This document shows, in pieces, positions 1-8,400 of a DNA stretch of 64,000 nucleotides. The stretch is taken from the NCBI RefSeq assembly GCF_000688475.1, contig NZ_JIAN01000007.1, forward strand, positions 310,001 through 374,000, read 5' to 3'. Under the pieces are notes generated by a model. That model ran no database searches, was not told the DNA's origin, and saw only the letters and a list, made by a program, of their open reading frames with translations. Each line of letters starts with the position of its first letter. Within the stretch, counting starts at the first letter, position 1. The DNA comes from Cellulomonas sp. URHE0023 (GTDB lineage: Bacteria; Actinomycetota; Actinomycetes; Actinomycetales; Cellulomonadaceae). A program made the position numbers and the translations under genes.

Positions 1-2014
1 CATCTCGTCGTACATCACGGCGATCATCGCCGGGCCGTACCACGGGGAGCACCAGGAGCTCACCAGCTCCGACGGCCGCACCATCCCGCTCGGCGTGTAC
101 TGCCGAGGGTCGCTCGCCGAGCACCTCGACACCGACAACATCCTCGACGTCACGCGCCGCGGGTTCGAGTTCTACGAGAGCACCTTCGGGGTGCCGTACC
201 CGTTCGCCAAGTACGACCAGCTCTTCGTCCCGGAGTTCAACGCCGGCGCCATGGAGAACGCCGGTGCCGTGACGTTCCTCGAGTCCTACGTGTTCCGCTC
301 CAAGGTGGCCGAGGCGACCGTCGAGCGTCGTGCGGTGACGATCCTGCACGAGCTGGCGCACATGTGGTTCGGCGACCTGGTGACCATGCGGTGGTGGGAC
401 GACCTGTGGCTCAACGAGTCGTTCGCCGAGTACGCCTCCACACTGGCCACCGCGAGCGCCACCCGGTGGACGAGCGCATGGACCACGTTCTCCTCGCTCG
501 AGAAGAACTGGGCCTACCGCCAGGACCAGCTTCCCTCGACGCACCCGATCGTCGCGGACATGCGTGACCTCGAGGACGTCGAGGTCAACTTCGACGGGAT
601 CACCTACGCCAAGGGCGCCAGCGTCCTCAAGCAGCTGGTCGCCTGGGTCGGTCAGGACGAGTTCTTCGCGGGGGTGCGCGCGTACTTCGCCAAGCACGCG
701 TGGGGCAACACCGAGCTGCGGGACCTGCTGACGGAGCTCGAGACGACGAGCGGTCGCGACCTGTCCGCCTGGTCCGCCCGGTGGCTGGAGAAGGCGGGCG
801 TCACGCTTCTGCGCCCGGAGATCACGGTGGACGACGCCGGGGTGATCACGAGCTTCGCGGTGCTCCAGGAGGTTCCCGACGAGTACCCGATCCAGCGCCC
901 CCACCGCCTTGCGGTCGGCGGTTACGACCTCGACGCCACGACGGGCCGGCTCGTCCGCACCGTGCACGTGGAGCTCGACGTGGATGGTCCGCGGACGGAG
1001 GTCCCGGCGCTCGCCGGCGTGCACCGGCCGGCGCTGATCCTGGTGAACGACGACGACCTGGCCTACGCCAAGATCCGGCTCGACCCGCAGTCTCTGGCCA
1101 CCGCGATCGAGCACCTCTCCGCGTTCGACGACTCGCTTCCCCGCACGCTCGTGTGGACGGCGGCCTGGGACGCGACCCGCGACGCAGAGTCGCCCGCCGG
1201 GGCGTTCGTCGACCTCGTGCTGCACAACCTGGCGCACGAGACCGACTCCTCGGTGCTCCTGGTGCTCCTGCGCCAGCTGGGCACCACGCTCGACCTGTAC
1301 GTCGCGCCCGAACGTCGGGCGACGTCAGACGTCGCAGCGGCCGACGCGTTGCTCGCGCTGGCCCGCGGTGCGGAGGCGGGCTCCGACACGCAGCTGCAGC
1401 TGGTCAAGGCCTTCGCCGGCCGCGCCGCCACCCAGGCACAGCTGGATGCCGTCCGCGACCTGCTCGACGGGCACACGGCCCTGGAGGGTCTGTCGATCGA
1501 CACCGACCTGCGCTGGGAGCTGCTCGCGTCGCTCGTCACCGGCGGACGCGCTGGCGAGGTCGACATCGCCGCACAGGTCGCCGCAGACCCGACGGCGACC
1601 GGTCAACGCGCTGCGGCGGCCGCACGCGCCGCGATCCCGACGGCAGAGTCCAAGGAGGCCGCGTGGACCGCGGTCGTGGACGGCGAGGGCCTGCCGAACG
1701 CGATCCAGGCGGCGACGATCGCGGGCTTCGGGCGCGTGCACGACGTCGGTCTGCTGCTGCCGTTCGTCACGCGCTACTTCGAGGTTCTCGAGCAGGTCTG
1801 GGAGTCGAAGACCAGCGAGATGGCGCAGAACATCGTCGTCGGCCTCTACCCGAGCGACCTCGCCGGCGACACGCGCGTGGACGTCCTCGGCCTGACCGAC
1901 GAGTGGCTGGCCGGTCACCCGGACGCCTCCGCGGCCCTGCGCCGGCTGGTGCTGGAGGCCCGTGACGGCGTCCGTCGTGCGCTGGCCGCCCAGGAGGTCG
2001 ACCGCCGCGGGTGA
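1..2014 (+). CDS. pepN: Aminopeptidase N, M1 family, 5'-truncated by the window
   Basis: Zinc metallo-aminopeptidase that removes N-terminal residues from peptides in the cytoplasm. The frame is open from base 2, so the true start lies upstream and about 670 residues are visible. The exopeptidase motif GAMEN is at 245-259. The zinc motif HELAH at 347-361 is followed by the third ligand in NESFAEY about 18 residues later, the HExxH-x18-E pattern of M1 enzymes. The last 350 or so residues are the helical ERAP1-like C-terminal domain of actinobacterial and eukaryotic PepN. A long inverted repeat follows the stop. The family is secure; only the missing N-terminus prevents a length comparison. Confidence 0.95.
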   Translation, partial: ISSYITAIIAGPYHGEHQELTSSDGRTIPLGVYCRGSLAEHLDTDNILDVTRRGFEFYESTFGVPYPFAKYDQLFVPEFNAGAMENAGAVTFLESYVFRSKVAEATVERRAVTILHELAHMWFGDLVTMRWWDDLWLNESFAEYASTLATASATRWTSAWTTFSSLEKNWAYRQDQLPSTHPIVADMRDLEDVEVNFDGITYAKGASVLKQLVAWVGQDEFFAGVRAYFAKHAWGNTELRDLLTELETTSGRDLSAWSARWLEKAGVTLLRPEITVDDAGVITSFAVLQEVPDEYPIQRPHRLAVGGYDLDATTGRLVRTVHVELDVDGPRTEVPALAGVHRPALILVNDDDLAYAKIRLDPQSLATAIEHLSAFDDSLPRTLVWTAAWDATRDAESPAGAFVDLVLHNLAHETDSSVLLVLLRQLGTTLDLYVAPERRATSDVAAADALLALARGAEAGSDTQLQLVKAFAGRAATQAQLDAVRDLLDGHTALEGLSIDTDLRWELLASLVTGGRAGEVDIAAQVAADPTATGQRAAAAARAAIPTAESKEAAWTAVVDGEGLPNAIQAATIAGFGRVHDVGLLLPFVTRYFEVLEQVWESKTSEMAQNIVVGLYPSDLAGDTRVDVLGLTDEWLAGHPDASAALRRLVLEARDGVRRALAAQEVDRRG

Positions 2015-2031
2015 GGGTGCATCGACCGTGA

Positions 2032-2086
2032 CGTCCGCAGGCGGCACGTCGGCGGACGTCCGGCGACGGCCCGTCGCCTGCGGACG
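2032..2086. terminator. Hairpin between the convergent pepN and malQ genes
   Basis: Perfect 12-bp inverted repeat: CGTCCGCAGGCG at 2032-2043 and its complement at 2075-2086. The 31-nt loop could fold further. It lies between two converging stops and could end transcription from both sides. There is no clear T-run, so this is a terminator by position and stem strength only. Confidence 0.5.
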
Positions 2087-2094
2087 ACGCGTCC

Positions 2095-4224
2095 TCAGCC
2101 GTTGAGGACGGCCGCCAGGGAGCGCAGCCGCGAGTTGGTGAACAGGTCGTCGACCAGGACGACCCGGCCGGAACCGTCGGCCAGGGGCACCTTCCAGTTG
2201 GGGTACTCCTGGTCGGTGCCGGGCTGGTTCTGCGCGCGGCGCTCGCCCACGGCGTCGGCCAGCGAGACCCCGACGAGAACCGACGGCGTGGCGAGCACGT
2301 ACATGTGCAGGGCCTCGATGATCTCCCGCTCGGAGGGGTCGTCGCCGAGCAGCCCTCGCTGGCGGAGGACTCCGAGCATCTGGTCCCGCTCGGCGACCGC
2401 GGCGGCCCGCACCACCTCGACCGGCTCGGTCAGCAGGCCGAGCCTCTCGCGGATCGCCACGTGCTCGCCGTCCAGGTAGCCGGCGGTCGGCGGGAGGTCG
2501 TGGGTGGTGACCGTGGCCAGGACGAGCGGCCGGTAGTGCTCGGGCGCCAGCGGTGCACCGTGCATGTCGCGCTCGAACCACAGGACGGACGTCCCGAGAA
2601 TCCCGCGGTCGGACAGGTAGTCGCGGACCCATGGCTCGACGACGCCCAGGTCCTCACCGATCACGACCGCTCCCGCGCGGTGCGCCTCGAGGGCAAGGAT
2701 GCCGACGAGCGCCTCGTGGTCGTAGCGGACGTACGCCCCGTCGCCGGGATCGGCGCCCTCGGGGATCCACCAGAGCCGGAACAGCCCGATCACGTGGTCG
2801 ATCCTGATCGCGCCCGCATGCCGCAGCACCGTGCGCAGCATGTCCCGGTACGGCTTGTACGCGGCGCGGGCCAGGGCGTCCGGGCGCCACGGCGGCTGGG
2901 ACCAGTTCTGCCCCTGCTGGTTGTACATGTCGGGCGGTGCCCCCACCGTCGCGCCGCTGGCCAGCACGTCCCCGAGCGCCCACACGTCGGCTCCTTCGGG
3001 GTGCACGCCCACCGCGAGGTCGTGCATGATCCCGAGCGCCATGCCGCCGTCGATCGCCGCGCGCTGGGCCGCGGCGAGCTGCTCGTCGGCCTGCCACTGC
3101 AGCCACATGTGGAACTCGACCCGGTCGGCCAGCTCGGCGCGTGCGCGGGCCACGAACGCCGAGGACGGGTCGCGCGCCTCGGCGGGCCACTCCTGGTCCT
3201 GGTACCGCTCCGCGAGGGCGCACCAGAGCGCGAACGTCTCGAGGCCGACGCCCTCCTGCGCGATGTAGCTGTCGAACGCTGCCCGCCGGGCGGCCGAGCG
3301 CGGCGCCGCGAACACGACCTCGAGGGCCGCGCGCTTGGCCGTCCAGGCTGCGTCGCGGTCGATCGGACCGGGGTCGCGGTCGGCGCTCAGGACCGGCTCG
3401 GCCGCCCACTCGACGAGCGTCCGGTCCGCGGCCGACAGGTAGCCCGCCTCGCGCACGTCCTCGACACGGATGTAGAGCGGGTTCACGAACCGCCGTGTGG
3501 TCGGCAGGTACGGTGACGGCGTCATCGGCACGGTCGGCTCGGCGGCGTGCAGCGGGTTGATGAGCAGGAAGTCGGCACCGAGCTCGCGGCCCGCGAGCCA
3601 GCCGATCTCCGCGAGGTCCGCGAGGTCCCCGACTCCCCACGACGCGTTCGAGCGCACGGAGTAGAGCTGGGCCATGAGCCCCCACGACCGGTGCTTGCGG
3701 ATCGCGTCGGGCACGTCGAGGTGCGACGGCGTGACGACGAGCGGGCTGTGCGCGTCCGCGGACGGGCCGCGGGCCACGATCTCGTGCCAGCCGAGCGGCA
3801 GGTCGTCGGGGAGCGTGAACGTCGCGCGGCCCACGAGGCGCCCGTCGACGGTCCGCGGGTCGACGGGCACGTCGGCCTGCGCCACCTCGCGGCGGCCCCC
3901 GCCGATCTCGGGGTCGAGCTCGATCCACACCTCGACCGGGTCACCGTGCTGGACGTGCACGGGCACGTGCGCGTGCCGACCCTGGCGGACGACCAGCACC
4001 GGGGGCAGGGCACGACGCCACGGCATGTCCTCGACGTGGGCGATCGCGAGGTCGATGCGCTCCGGCGACGACGCGTCCACCCCGAGCGCTCCGAGCACAC
4101 CCTGCAACGTCGCGGTGCTGGCCCGGCGGTTCTGTCCGTGGAAGTCCCAGTGGTCCGGCACCACCGCGTAGGCCGCGGCCAGGCGTAGCAGGGCGTCGGA
4201 CGCAGGTACGGGGTCGTCAGCCAC
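2095..4224 (-). CDS. malQ: 4-alpha-glucanotransferase (amylomaltase)
   Basis: GH77 enzyme that transfers glucan segments between maltodextrins and releases glucose; cytoplasmic glycogen and maltodextrin metabolism. The 709-residue protein has the long N-terminal extension usual in actinobacterial MalQ. The catalytic sites read as RIDHVIGLFR with nucleophile Asp476, IGEDLG with acid/base Glu524, and TTHDLP with Asp576. The GTG at 4224 was chosen because AGGA sits a suitable distance upstream and the protein then starts just before the conserved N-terminal helices. The frame stays open much further upstream, but that part is arginine-rich and looks non-coding. It stands alone on the minus strand, divergent from the peptidase gene. 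Confidence 0.93.
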   Translation of the reverse strand: MADDPVPASDALLRLAAAYAVVPDHWDFHGQNRRASTATLQGVLGALGVDASSPERIDLAIAHVEDMPWRRALPPVLVVRQGRHAHVPVHVQHGDPVEVWIELDPEIGGGRREVAQADVPVDPRTVDGRLVGRATFTLPDDLPLGWHEIVARGPSADAHSPLVVTPSHLDVPDAIRKHRSWGLMAQLYSVRSNASWGVGDLADLAEIGWLAGRELGADFLLINPLHAAEPTVPMTPSPYLPTTRRFVNPLYIRVEDVREAGYLSAADRTLVEWAAEPVLSADRDPGPIDRDAAWTAKRAALEVVFAAPRSAARRAAFDSYIAQEGVGLETFALWCALAERYQDQEWPAEARDPSSAFVARARAELADRVEFHMWLQWQADEQLAAAQRAAIDGGMALGIMHDLAVGVHPEGADVWALGDVLASGATVGAPPDMYNQQGQNWSQPPWRPDALARAAYKPYRDMLRTVLRHAGAIRIDHVIGLFRLWWIPEGADPGDGAYVRYDHEALVGILALEAHRAGAVVIGEDLGVVEPWVRDYLSDRGILGTSVLWFERDMHGAPLAPEHYRPLVLATVTTHDLPPTAGYLDGEHVAIRERLGLLTEPVEVVRAAAVAERDQMLGVLRQRGLLGDDPSEREIIEALHMYVLATPSVLVGVSLADAVGERRAQNQPGTDQEYPNWKVPLADGSGRVVLVDDLFTNSRLRSLAAVLNG

Positions 4225-4325
4225 GGTTCGATCCTGCCAGAGCCTCCCCGCCCTACGCAGGTCGCATGCTGCTCGGTGCGTCACAGACCACATCGGCCCC
4301 AGCCGCCGACGTAGCCTTGCGGACC

Positions 4326-6482
4326 ATGACGGAACCCGCACCCGCCGACACGCGAGGCCACTACCCACCGGCCCCCCGGCTCGACCTCGTCGAGGACCTG
4401 CACGGCCACCGGGTGGCCGACCCGTACCGCTGGCTCGAGGACGAGTCGGCGGAGGCGACGCAGGCCTGGTCGGCGGCGCAGGACGACCTGTACCAGCGCT
4501 ACCGGGGCGGGCTTCCCGACGAGGGCGCCCTGTCCACCGCAGCGCTGACCGCACGGCTGCGCGAGCTGTTGGGCGCAGGCTTCGTGAGCCCGCCGGCGTG
4601 GCGAGGCGAGCGGCGGTTCTTCTCACGGCGCTCAGGCGACCAGGAGCACGCCGTCGTCGTCGTCGCTGAAGGTGACGACGAGCGCGTCCTGCTGGACCCG
4701 ATGCAGATCGACCCCGCCGGCACGACGACGCTCGACTCGTGGCAGCCGTCCAAGGAAGGGGCCCTGGTCGCCTACCAGCTCTCCACCGGTGGCACCGAGG
4801 AGAGCGTGCTGCGCGTGCTCGACGTGGCGACCGGCGAGGTCGTCGACGGACCCGTGGACCGCGCCCGCTACTCGCCCGTGGCCTGGATGCCCGGTGGGGA
4901 GGCGTTCTTCTACGTGCGGCGCCTGCCGGCCGAGCTCCTGCCGGCCGACGAGGTCCAGTACCACCGACGGGTCTGGCTGCACCGCGTGGGGTCCCCCGCA
5001 GAGCAGGACGTCATGGTCTTCGGCGACGGGCTCGACCACACCAACTACTACGGCGTCTCGGTGTCCCGAGACGGTCGCTGGCTGATCGTCTCGGCGTCCG
5101 CCGGAACCGCACCGCGCACGGACGTCTGGATCGCCGACCTGAGCACCGACCCTCTCGAGGACCCGGCCTTCGTCGAGGTCGCCGTCGGGCTGGACGCCGA
5201 GACCGGCGCATGGGTGGGCCGCGACGGACGCCTCTACGTCCACACCAACCTGGACGCACCTCGCGGTCGGCTCGCGGTGACCGACCCACGCACGCCTGGC
5301 GTCGAGCACTGGACCACCCTGCTCGAGGAGGACCCGACCGCGGTGCTCGAGGACGTCGCGTTCGCGGACGGTGGCGGCGAGGACCGCACCCCGACCGCAC
5401 TGCTCGCCTCCTGGCGGCGGCATGCGGTGTCCGAGGTGACACTGCACGACCCCGTGTCCGGCGAGCTCGTGGAGACTGTCCCCCTGCCGGGGCTGGGATC
5501 GATCTCGGGCCTCGTCACGCGGCCCGACGGCGGTCAGGACGTCTGGTTCTCCTACGCGGACCACACGACGCCGTCGAGCGTGCACCGCCTCGACGCGGCG
5601 ACGAGACGGACCACCCTGTGGGCCGCTCCCCCGGGGCTCGTCGCGGACCTGCCGGACGTCGTCGCGCAGCAGGTCGACGTGGTCAGCAAGGACGGCACCG
5701 CCGTGCGCGCGTTCATCGTCGCCCTCGCCGACGCGCTGGATGCGACGGGCGTCCCGGCGAAACCCGCACCGACGATCCTGTACGGCTACGGCGGCTTCCA
5801 GATCTCGCTGGACCCCGCGTACTCCGCGTCGACGCTCGCGTGGGTCGAGGCGGGGGGCGTGTACGTCGTCGCCAACCTGCGCGGCGGCGGTGAGGAGGGC
5901 GAGCAGTGGCACCGCGACGGCATGCGGGGCAGCAAGCAGAACGTGTTCGACGACTTCCACGCGGTCGCCGAGCACCTCGTCGCGAACGGCTGGACGACCC
6001 CCGACGCACTGGCCTGCTGGGGTGGGTCGAACGGCGGCCTGCTGGTCGGTGCCGCAGTCACGCAGCGGCCCGACCTGTTCGCGGCGGCGGTCTGCTCGGC
6101 CCCCCTGCTCGACATGGTCCGGTACCAGCAGTTCGGGCTGGGCGTGACGTGGACCGAGGAGTACGGGGACGCCGACGACCCGACCGAGCTCGGGTGGCTC
6201 CTCGCGTACTCGCCCTACCACCATGTGGTCGACGGCACGGAGTACCCGGCCACGCTGTTCACGGTGTTCGAGGGTGACACGCGCGTCGACCCGCTGCATG
6301 CTCGCAAGCTCGCCGCGGCACTGCAGGCGGCGACGGCGGGCGATCCCGCGACGCGTCCCGTGCTCGTGCGGCGCGAGACCGGGGTCGGGCACGGCGGGCG
6401 CTCGCTCTCCCGGAGCATCGGGCTGTCCGTCGAGCAGCTGCAGTTCGTCGCCGACCGCACCGGGCTCTGGAGCCGCGCGTGA
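4326..6482 (+). CDS. Prolyl oligopeptidase, S9 family serine peptidase
   Basis: Cytoplasmic serine peptidase of the prolyl oligopeptidase family, cleaving short peptides, probably after proline. The 718 residues comprise an N-terminal beta-propeller (about 1-430) and a C-terminal alpha/beta-hydrolase domain. The triad is visible: Ser568 in GGSNGG, Asp655 in TRVDPLH and His689 in GVGHGG. The ATG at 4326 gives the usual family length; the frame extends 20 codons further upstream but adds nothing conserved. The stop overlaps the GTG of the next gene by 4 nt, so the mechanosensitive channel is probably translated from the same transcript. Oligopeptidase B is possible, but the active-site surroundings look like POP. 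Confidence 0.9.
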   Translation: MTEPAPADTRGHYPPAPRLDLVEDLHGHRVADPYRWLEDESAEATQAWSAAQDDLYQRYRGGLPDEGALSTAALTARLRELLGAGFVSPPAWRGERRFFSRRSGDQEHAVVVVAEGDDERVLLDPMQIDPAGTTTLDSWQPSKEGALVAYQLSTGGTEESVLRVLDVATGEVVDGPVDRARYSPVAWMPGGEAFFYVRRLPAELLPADEVQYHRRVWLHRVGSPAEQDVMVFGDGLDHTNYYGVSVSRDGRWLIVSASAGTAPRTDVWIADLSTDPLEDPAFVEVAVGLDAETGAWVGRDGRLYVHTNLDAPRGRLAVTDPRTPGVEHWTTLLEEDPTAVLEDVAFADGGGEDRTPTALLASWRRHAVSEVTLHDPVSGELVETVPLPGLGSISGLVTRPDGGQDVWFSYADHTTPSSVHRLDAATRRTTLWAAPPGLVADLPDVVAQQVDVVSKDGTAVRAFIVALADALDATGVPAKPAPTILYGYGGFQISLDPAYSASTLAWVEAGGVYVVANLRGGGEEGEQWHRDGMRGSKQNVFDDFHAVAEHLVANGWTTPDALACWGGSNGGLLVGAAVTQRPDLFAAAVCSAPLLDMVRYQQFGLGVTWTEEYGDADDPTELGWLLAYSPYHHVVDGTEYPATLFTVFEGDTRVDPLHARKLAAALQAATAGDPATRPVLVRRETGVGHGGRSLSRSIGLSVEQLQFVADRTGLWSRA

Positions 6483-7519
6483 CCCCCGCGGCCACGAGCG
6501 CGGGTGAGTCCGCCCAGACGGCGTTGCAGTGGTTCCTGGGCATCCCCCTGCGCATCATCCTGATCGTCGCGATCAGCTCGATCGCGCTGTGGCTCATCCG
6601 GCGCTCGATCCGCACCATCACCGACCACGTGGCCGACGGCACCCCGTGGCTGGAGCGCGGCGCACTCAAGCCCCTCGGCGACTCCGCCGTCGGTGCGGTG
6701 CTCGACAAGGCCAACCCGCTGGCCAACGCCCGGCGGGCGCAACGCGCCCGCACGATCGGTTCGGTGCTGCGTTCCACGGCGTCGATCGCGGTGGGCTGCA
6801 CCGCGTTCTTCCTGATCCTCGACGCGCTGGGCATCAGTCTGGCCCCGTTCATCGCGTCGGTCGGCATCGTCGGCGTCGCCCTCGGTTTCGGTGCGCAGAG
6901 CCTGGTCAAGGACTTCCTCACCGGCCTGTTCATGCTCCTGGAGGACCAGTACGGCGTCGGCGACGTCATCGACGTCGGCCCGGCGAACGGCACGGTCGAG
7001 GCGGTCACGCTGCGGGTCACCAAGATCCGCGACGCCGACGGGACGCTCTGGTACGTCCCGAACGGGACCATGCTCCGCGTCGGCAACAAGACGCAGGGCT
7101 GGGCGACGGCGGTCGTCGAGATCGACGTGGACTACTTCGCGGACCTCGACCAGGTCCGGTCGGTGCTAGCGGAGGCCGCAGCCCTGGTCGCCGCCGACCC
7201 GGTGACCGGGTCGCACATCCTCGGCGAGCCGACGATCACGGGGATCGAGAAGCTCAGCGCCGACGCCGTGACGCTGCGCCTCAAGGTCAAGACGTCTCCG
7301 GCCCAGCAGTGGGAGGTCGCCCGCGAGCTCCGGATCGCTGCACGGCGCGGTCTCGAGGAGGCGCACGTGCCGCTGGCCGGCCAGCGTGACCTGATGGCTA
7401 CGCACCGGGCCGCGGTGGCCGCACGCACGCAGCCGCGGGACCCGCACGACACACCCCTCGACGACATGGCGAACGAGCGGGACGCACGGGGAGCGGCCGC
7501 GTCGTCGCCCGAGGAGTGA
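6479..7519 (+). CDS. MscS-family small-conductance mechanosensitive channel
   Basis: Inner-membrane channel that opens under membrane tension to release osmolytes after hypo-osmotic shock. The protein has 346 residues. An N-terminal transmembrane helix lies near residues 18-38. Two more helices near residues 95-140 lead into the pore helix and the MscS hallmark VGVALGFGAQSLVKDF, then the beta-domain and an alpha/beta cytoplasmic domain. The polar C-terminal tail is low in complexity. The GTG start overlaps the stop of the preceding peptidase gene (GTGA), which fixes the start well. Functional linkage to that peptidase is not obvious; the coupling may only reflect co-transcription. Confidence 0.9.
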   Translation: MTPAATSAGESAQTALQWFLGIPLRIILIVAISSIALWLIRRSIRTITDHVADGTPWLERGALKPLGDSAVGAVLDKANPLANARRAQRARTIGSVLRSTASIAVGCTAFFLILDALGISLAPFIASVGIVGVALGFGAQSLVKDFLTGLFMLLEDQYGVGDVIDVGPANGTVEAVTLRVTKIRDADGTLWYVPNGTMLRVGNKTQGWATAVVEIDVDYFADLDQVRSVLAEAAALVAADPVTGSHILGEPTITGIEKLSADAVTLRLKVKTSPAQQWEVARELRIAARRGLEEAHVPLAGQRDLMATHRAAVAARTQPRDPHDTPLDDMANERDARGAAASSPEE

Positions 7520-7523
7520 GGGC

Positions 7524-7985
7524 TCAGGCCCAGTCGAGCAGCGGGTCGCCGGCCAGGACGCTGCCACCCTGCGCGACGAGCACGGTCAGGAGATCGGGAT
7601 CGGCCTGCAGGGCGACGACCGGGCAGATGGTCGCCAGACCGGCCGCGTGCACGTCGAGCGGCGACCAGGTGACCAGGGGCTCGCCGACGCGCACGGCCTG
7701 ACCGCCCTGGACGTGCAGCAGGAAGCCCGCTCCGGCCAGGCCAACGGTGTCGATCCCGAGGTGGACGAGCAGCGTGCGCCCGTCACCGAGCTCGAGCGCG
7801 AACGCGTGGGGGTGCAGCGCGCCGACCACGCCGTCCGCCGGGGCGACGACCGTCTGCTTCTGCGTGCGCAACGGCTCGATCGCGAGACCGGGACCCACGA
7901 TGCCCTCCGCGAACACCGGGTCGGGCACATCGGTGACCGGATGCACGACCCCGGTCAGCGGGCTGACGAGCCGCAGCGTCGCCAT
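7524..7985 (-). CDS. PTS EIIA component, glucose family (Crr-like)
   Basis: Phosphocarrier protein that accepts phosphate from HPr and passes it to an EIIB domain. The 153 residues are a stand-alone EIIA of the glucose/sucrose/GlcNAc family, with paired histidines: His60 in the LHPHAFAL segment and His75 in LLVHLGIDTV, the phosphorylated residue by family position. It lies 34 nt downstream of the EIIB gene, so the two are probably one transcript. No EIIC permease or HPr gene is in the window, so the sugar transported cannot be read from context. A glucose- or GlcNAc-type permease elsewhere would be the expected partner. Confidence 0.9.
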   Translation of the reverse strand: MATLRLVSPLTGVVHPVTDVPDPVFAEGIVGPGLAIEPLRTQKQTVVAPADGVVGALHPHAFALELGDGRTLLVHLGIDTVGLAGAGFLLHVQGGQAVRVGEPLVTWSPLDVHAAGLATICPVVALQADPDLLTVLVAQGGSVLAGDPLLDWA

Positions 7986-8019
7986 CGTCGGGGGCGTCCG
8001 GCCTTGTCCGACGCCCTCG

Positions 8020-8250
8020 TCAGCGAAGGGAGTCGAGCTCGGCGGCGAGGTTGTCGGCCTCCGGGCCGACGATCACCTGCACGATGCGCCCCGAACGCAC
8101 GACGCCGAACGCGCCGCTGGCCTTGAGCGCGCTCTCGTCGACCAGGTGGGCGTCCGTCACCTCGACACGCAGCCGCGTGATGCACGGCTCGAGGTCCACG
8201 ACGTTCGAGTCCCCACCCAGCGCTGCGAGGATCTGCTCTGCCTTGCTCAT
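8020..8250 (-). CDS. PTS EIIB component, glucose family (GlcNAc/glucose type)
   Basis: Small 76-residue EIIB phosphotransfer protein. Cys23 in LEPCITRLRVEV is the phosphocysteine by family position. EIIB of this family is usually fused to EIIC; here it is free-standing, as in actinobacterial GlcNAc PTS systems where B and C are separate genes. The ATG at 8250 has GAGGAG a few bases upstream. The frame is open far upstream but overlaps the EI gene there, so that part is a shadow. It is divergent from ptsI with 150 bp between them, consistent with a shared regulatory region. Confidence 0.88.
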   Translation of the reverse strand: MSKAEQILAALGGDSNVVDLEPCITRLRVEVTDAHLVDESALKASGAFGVVRSGRIVQVIVGPEADNLAAELDSLR

Positions 8251-8400
8251 GGAACTCCTCAGCTCGCGGGCGCGTGCTGGTACGCGCGCGACGCCAAGAG
8301 TAACCCTGCGCGGGCCCGCGCACGGATCCGAACGAGTGAGACTGGCGTTGCCGGACGTCAAGGGCCCACACTTCGGTAGGTCGACGAGGAGGTCCCGCCG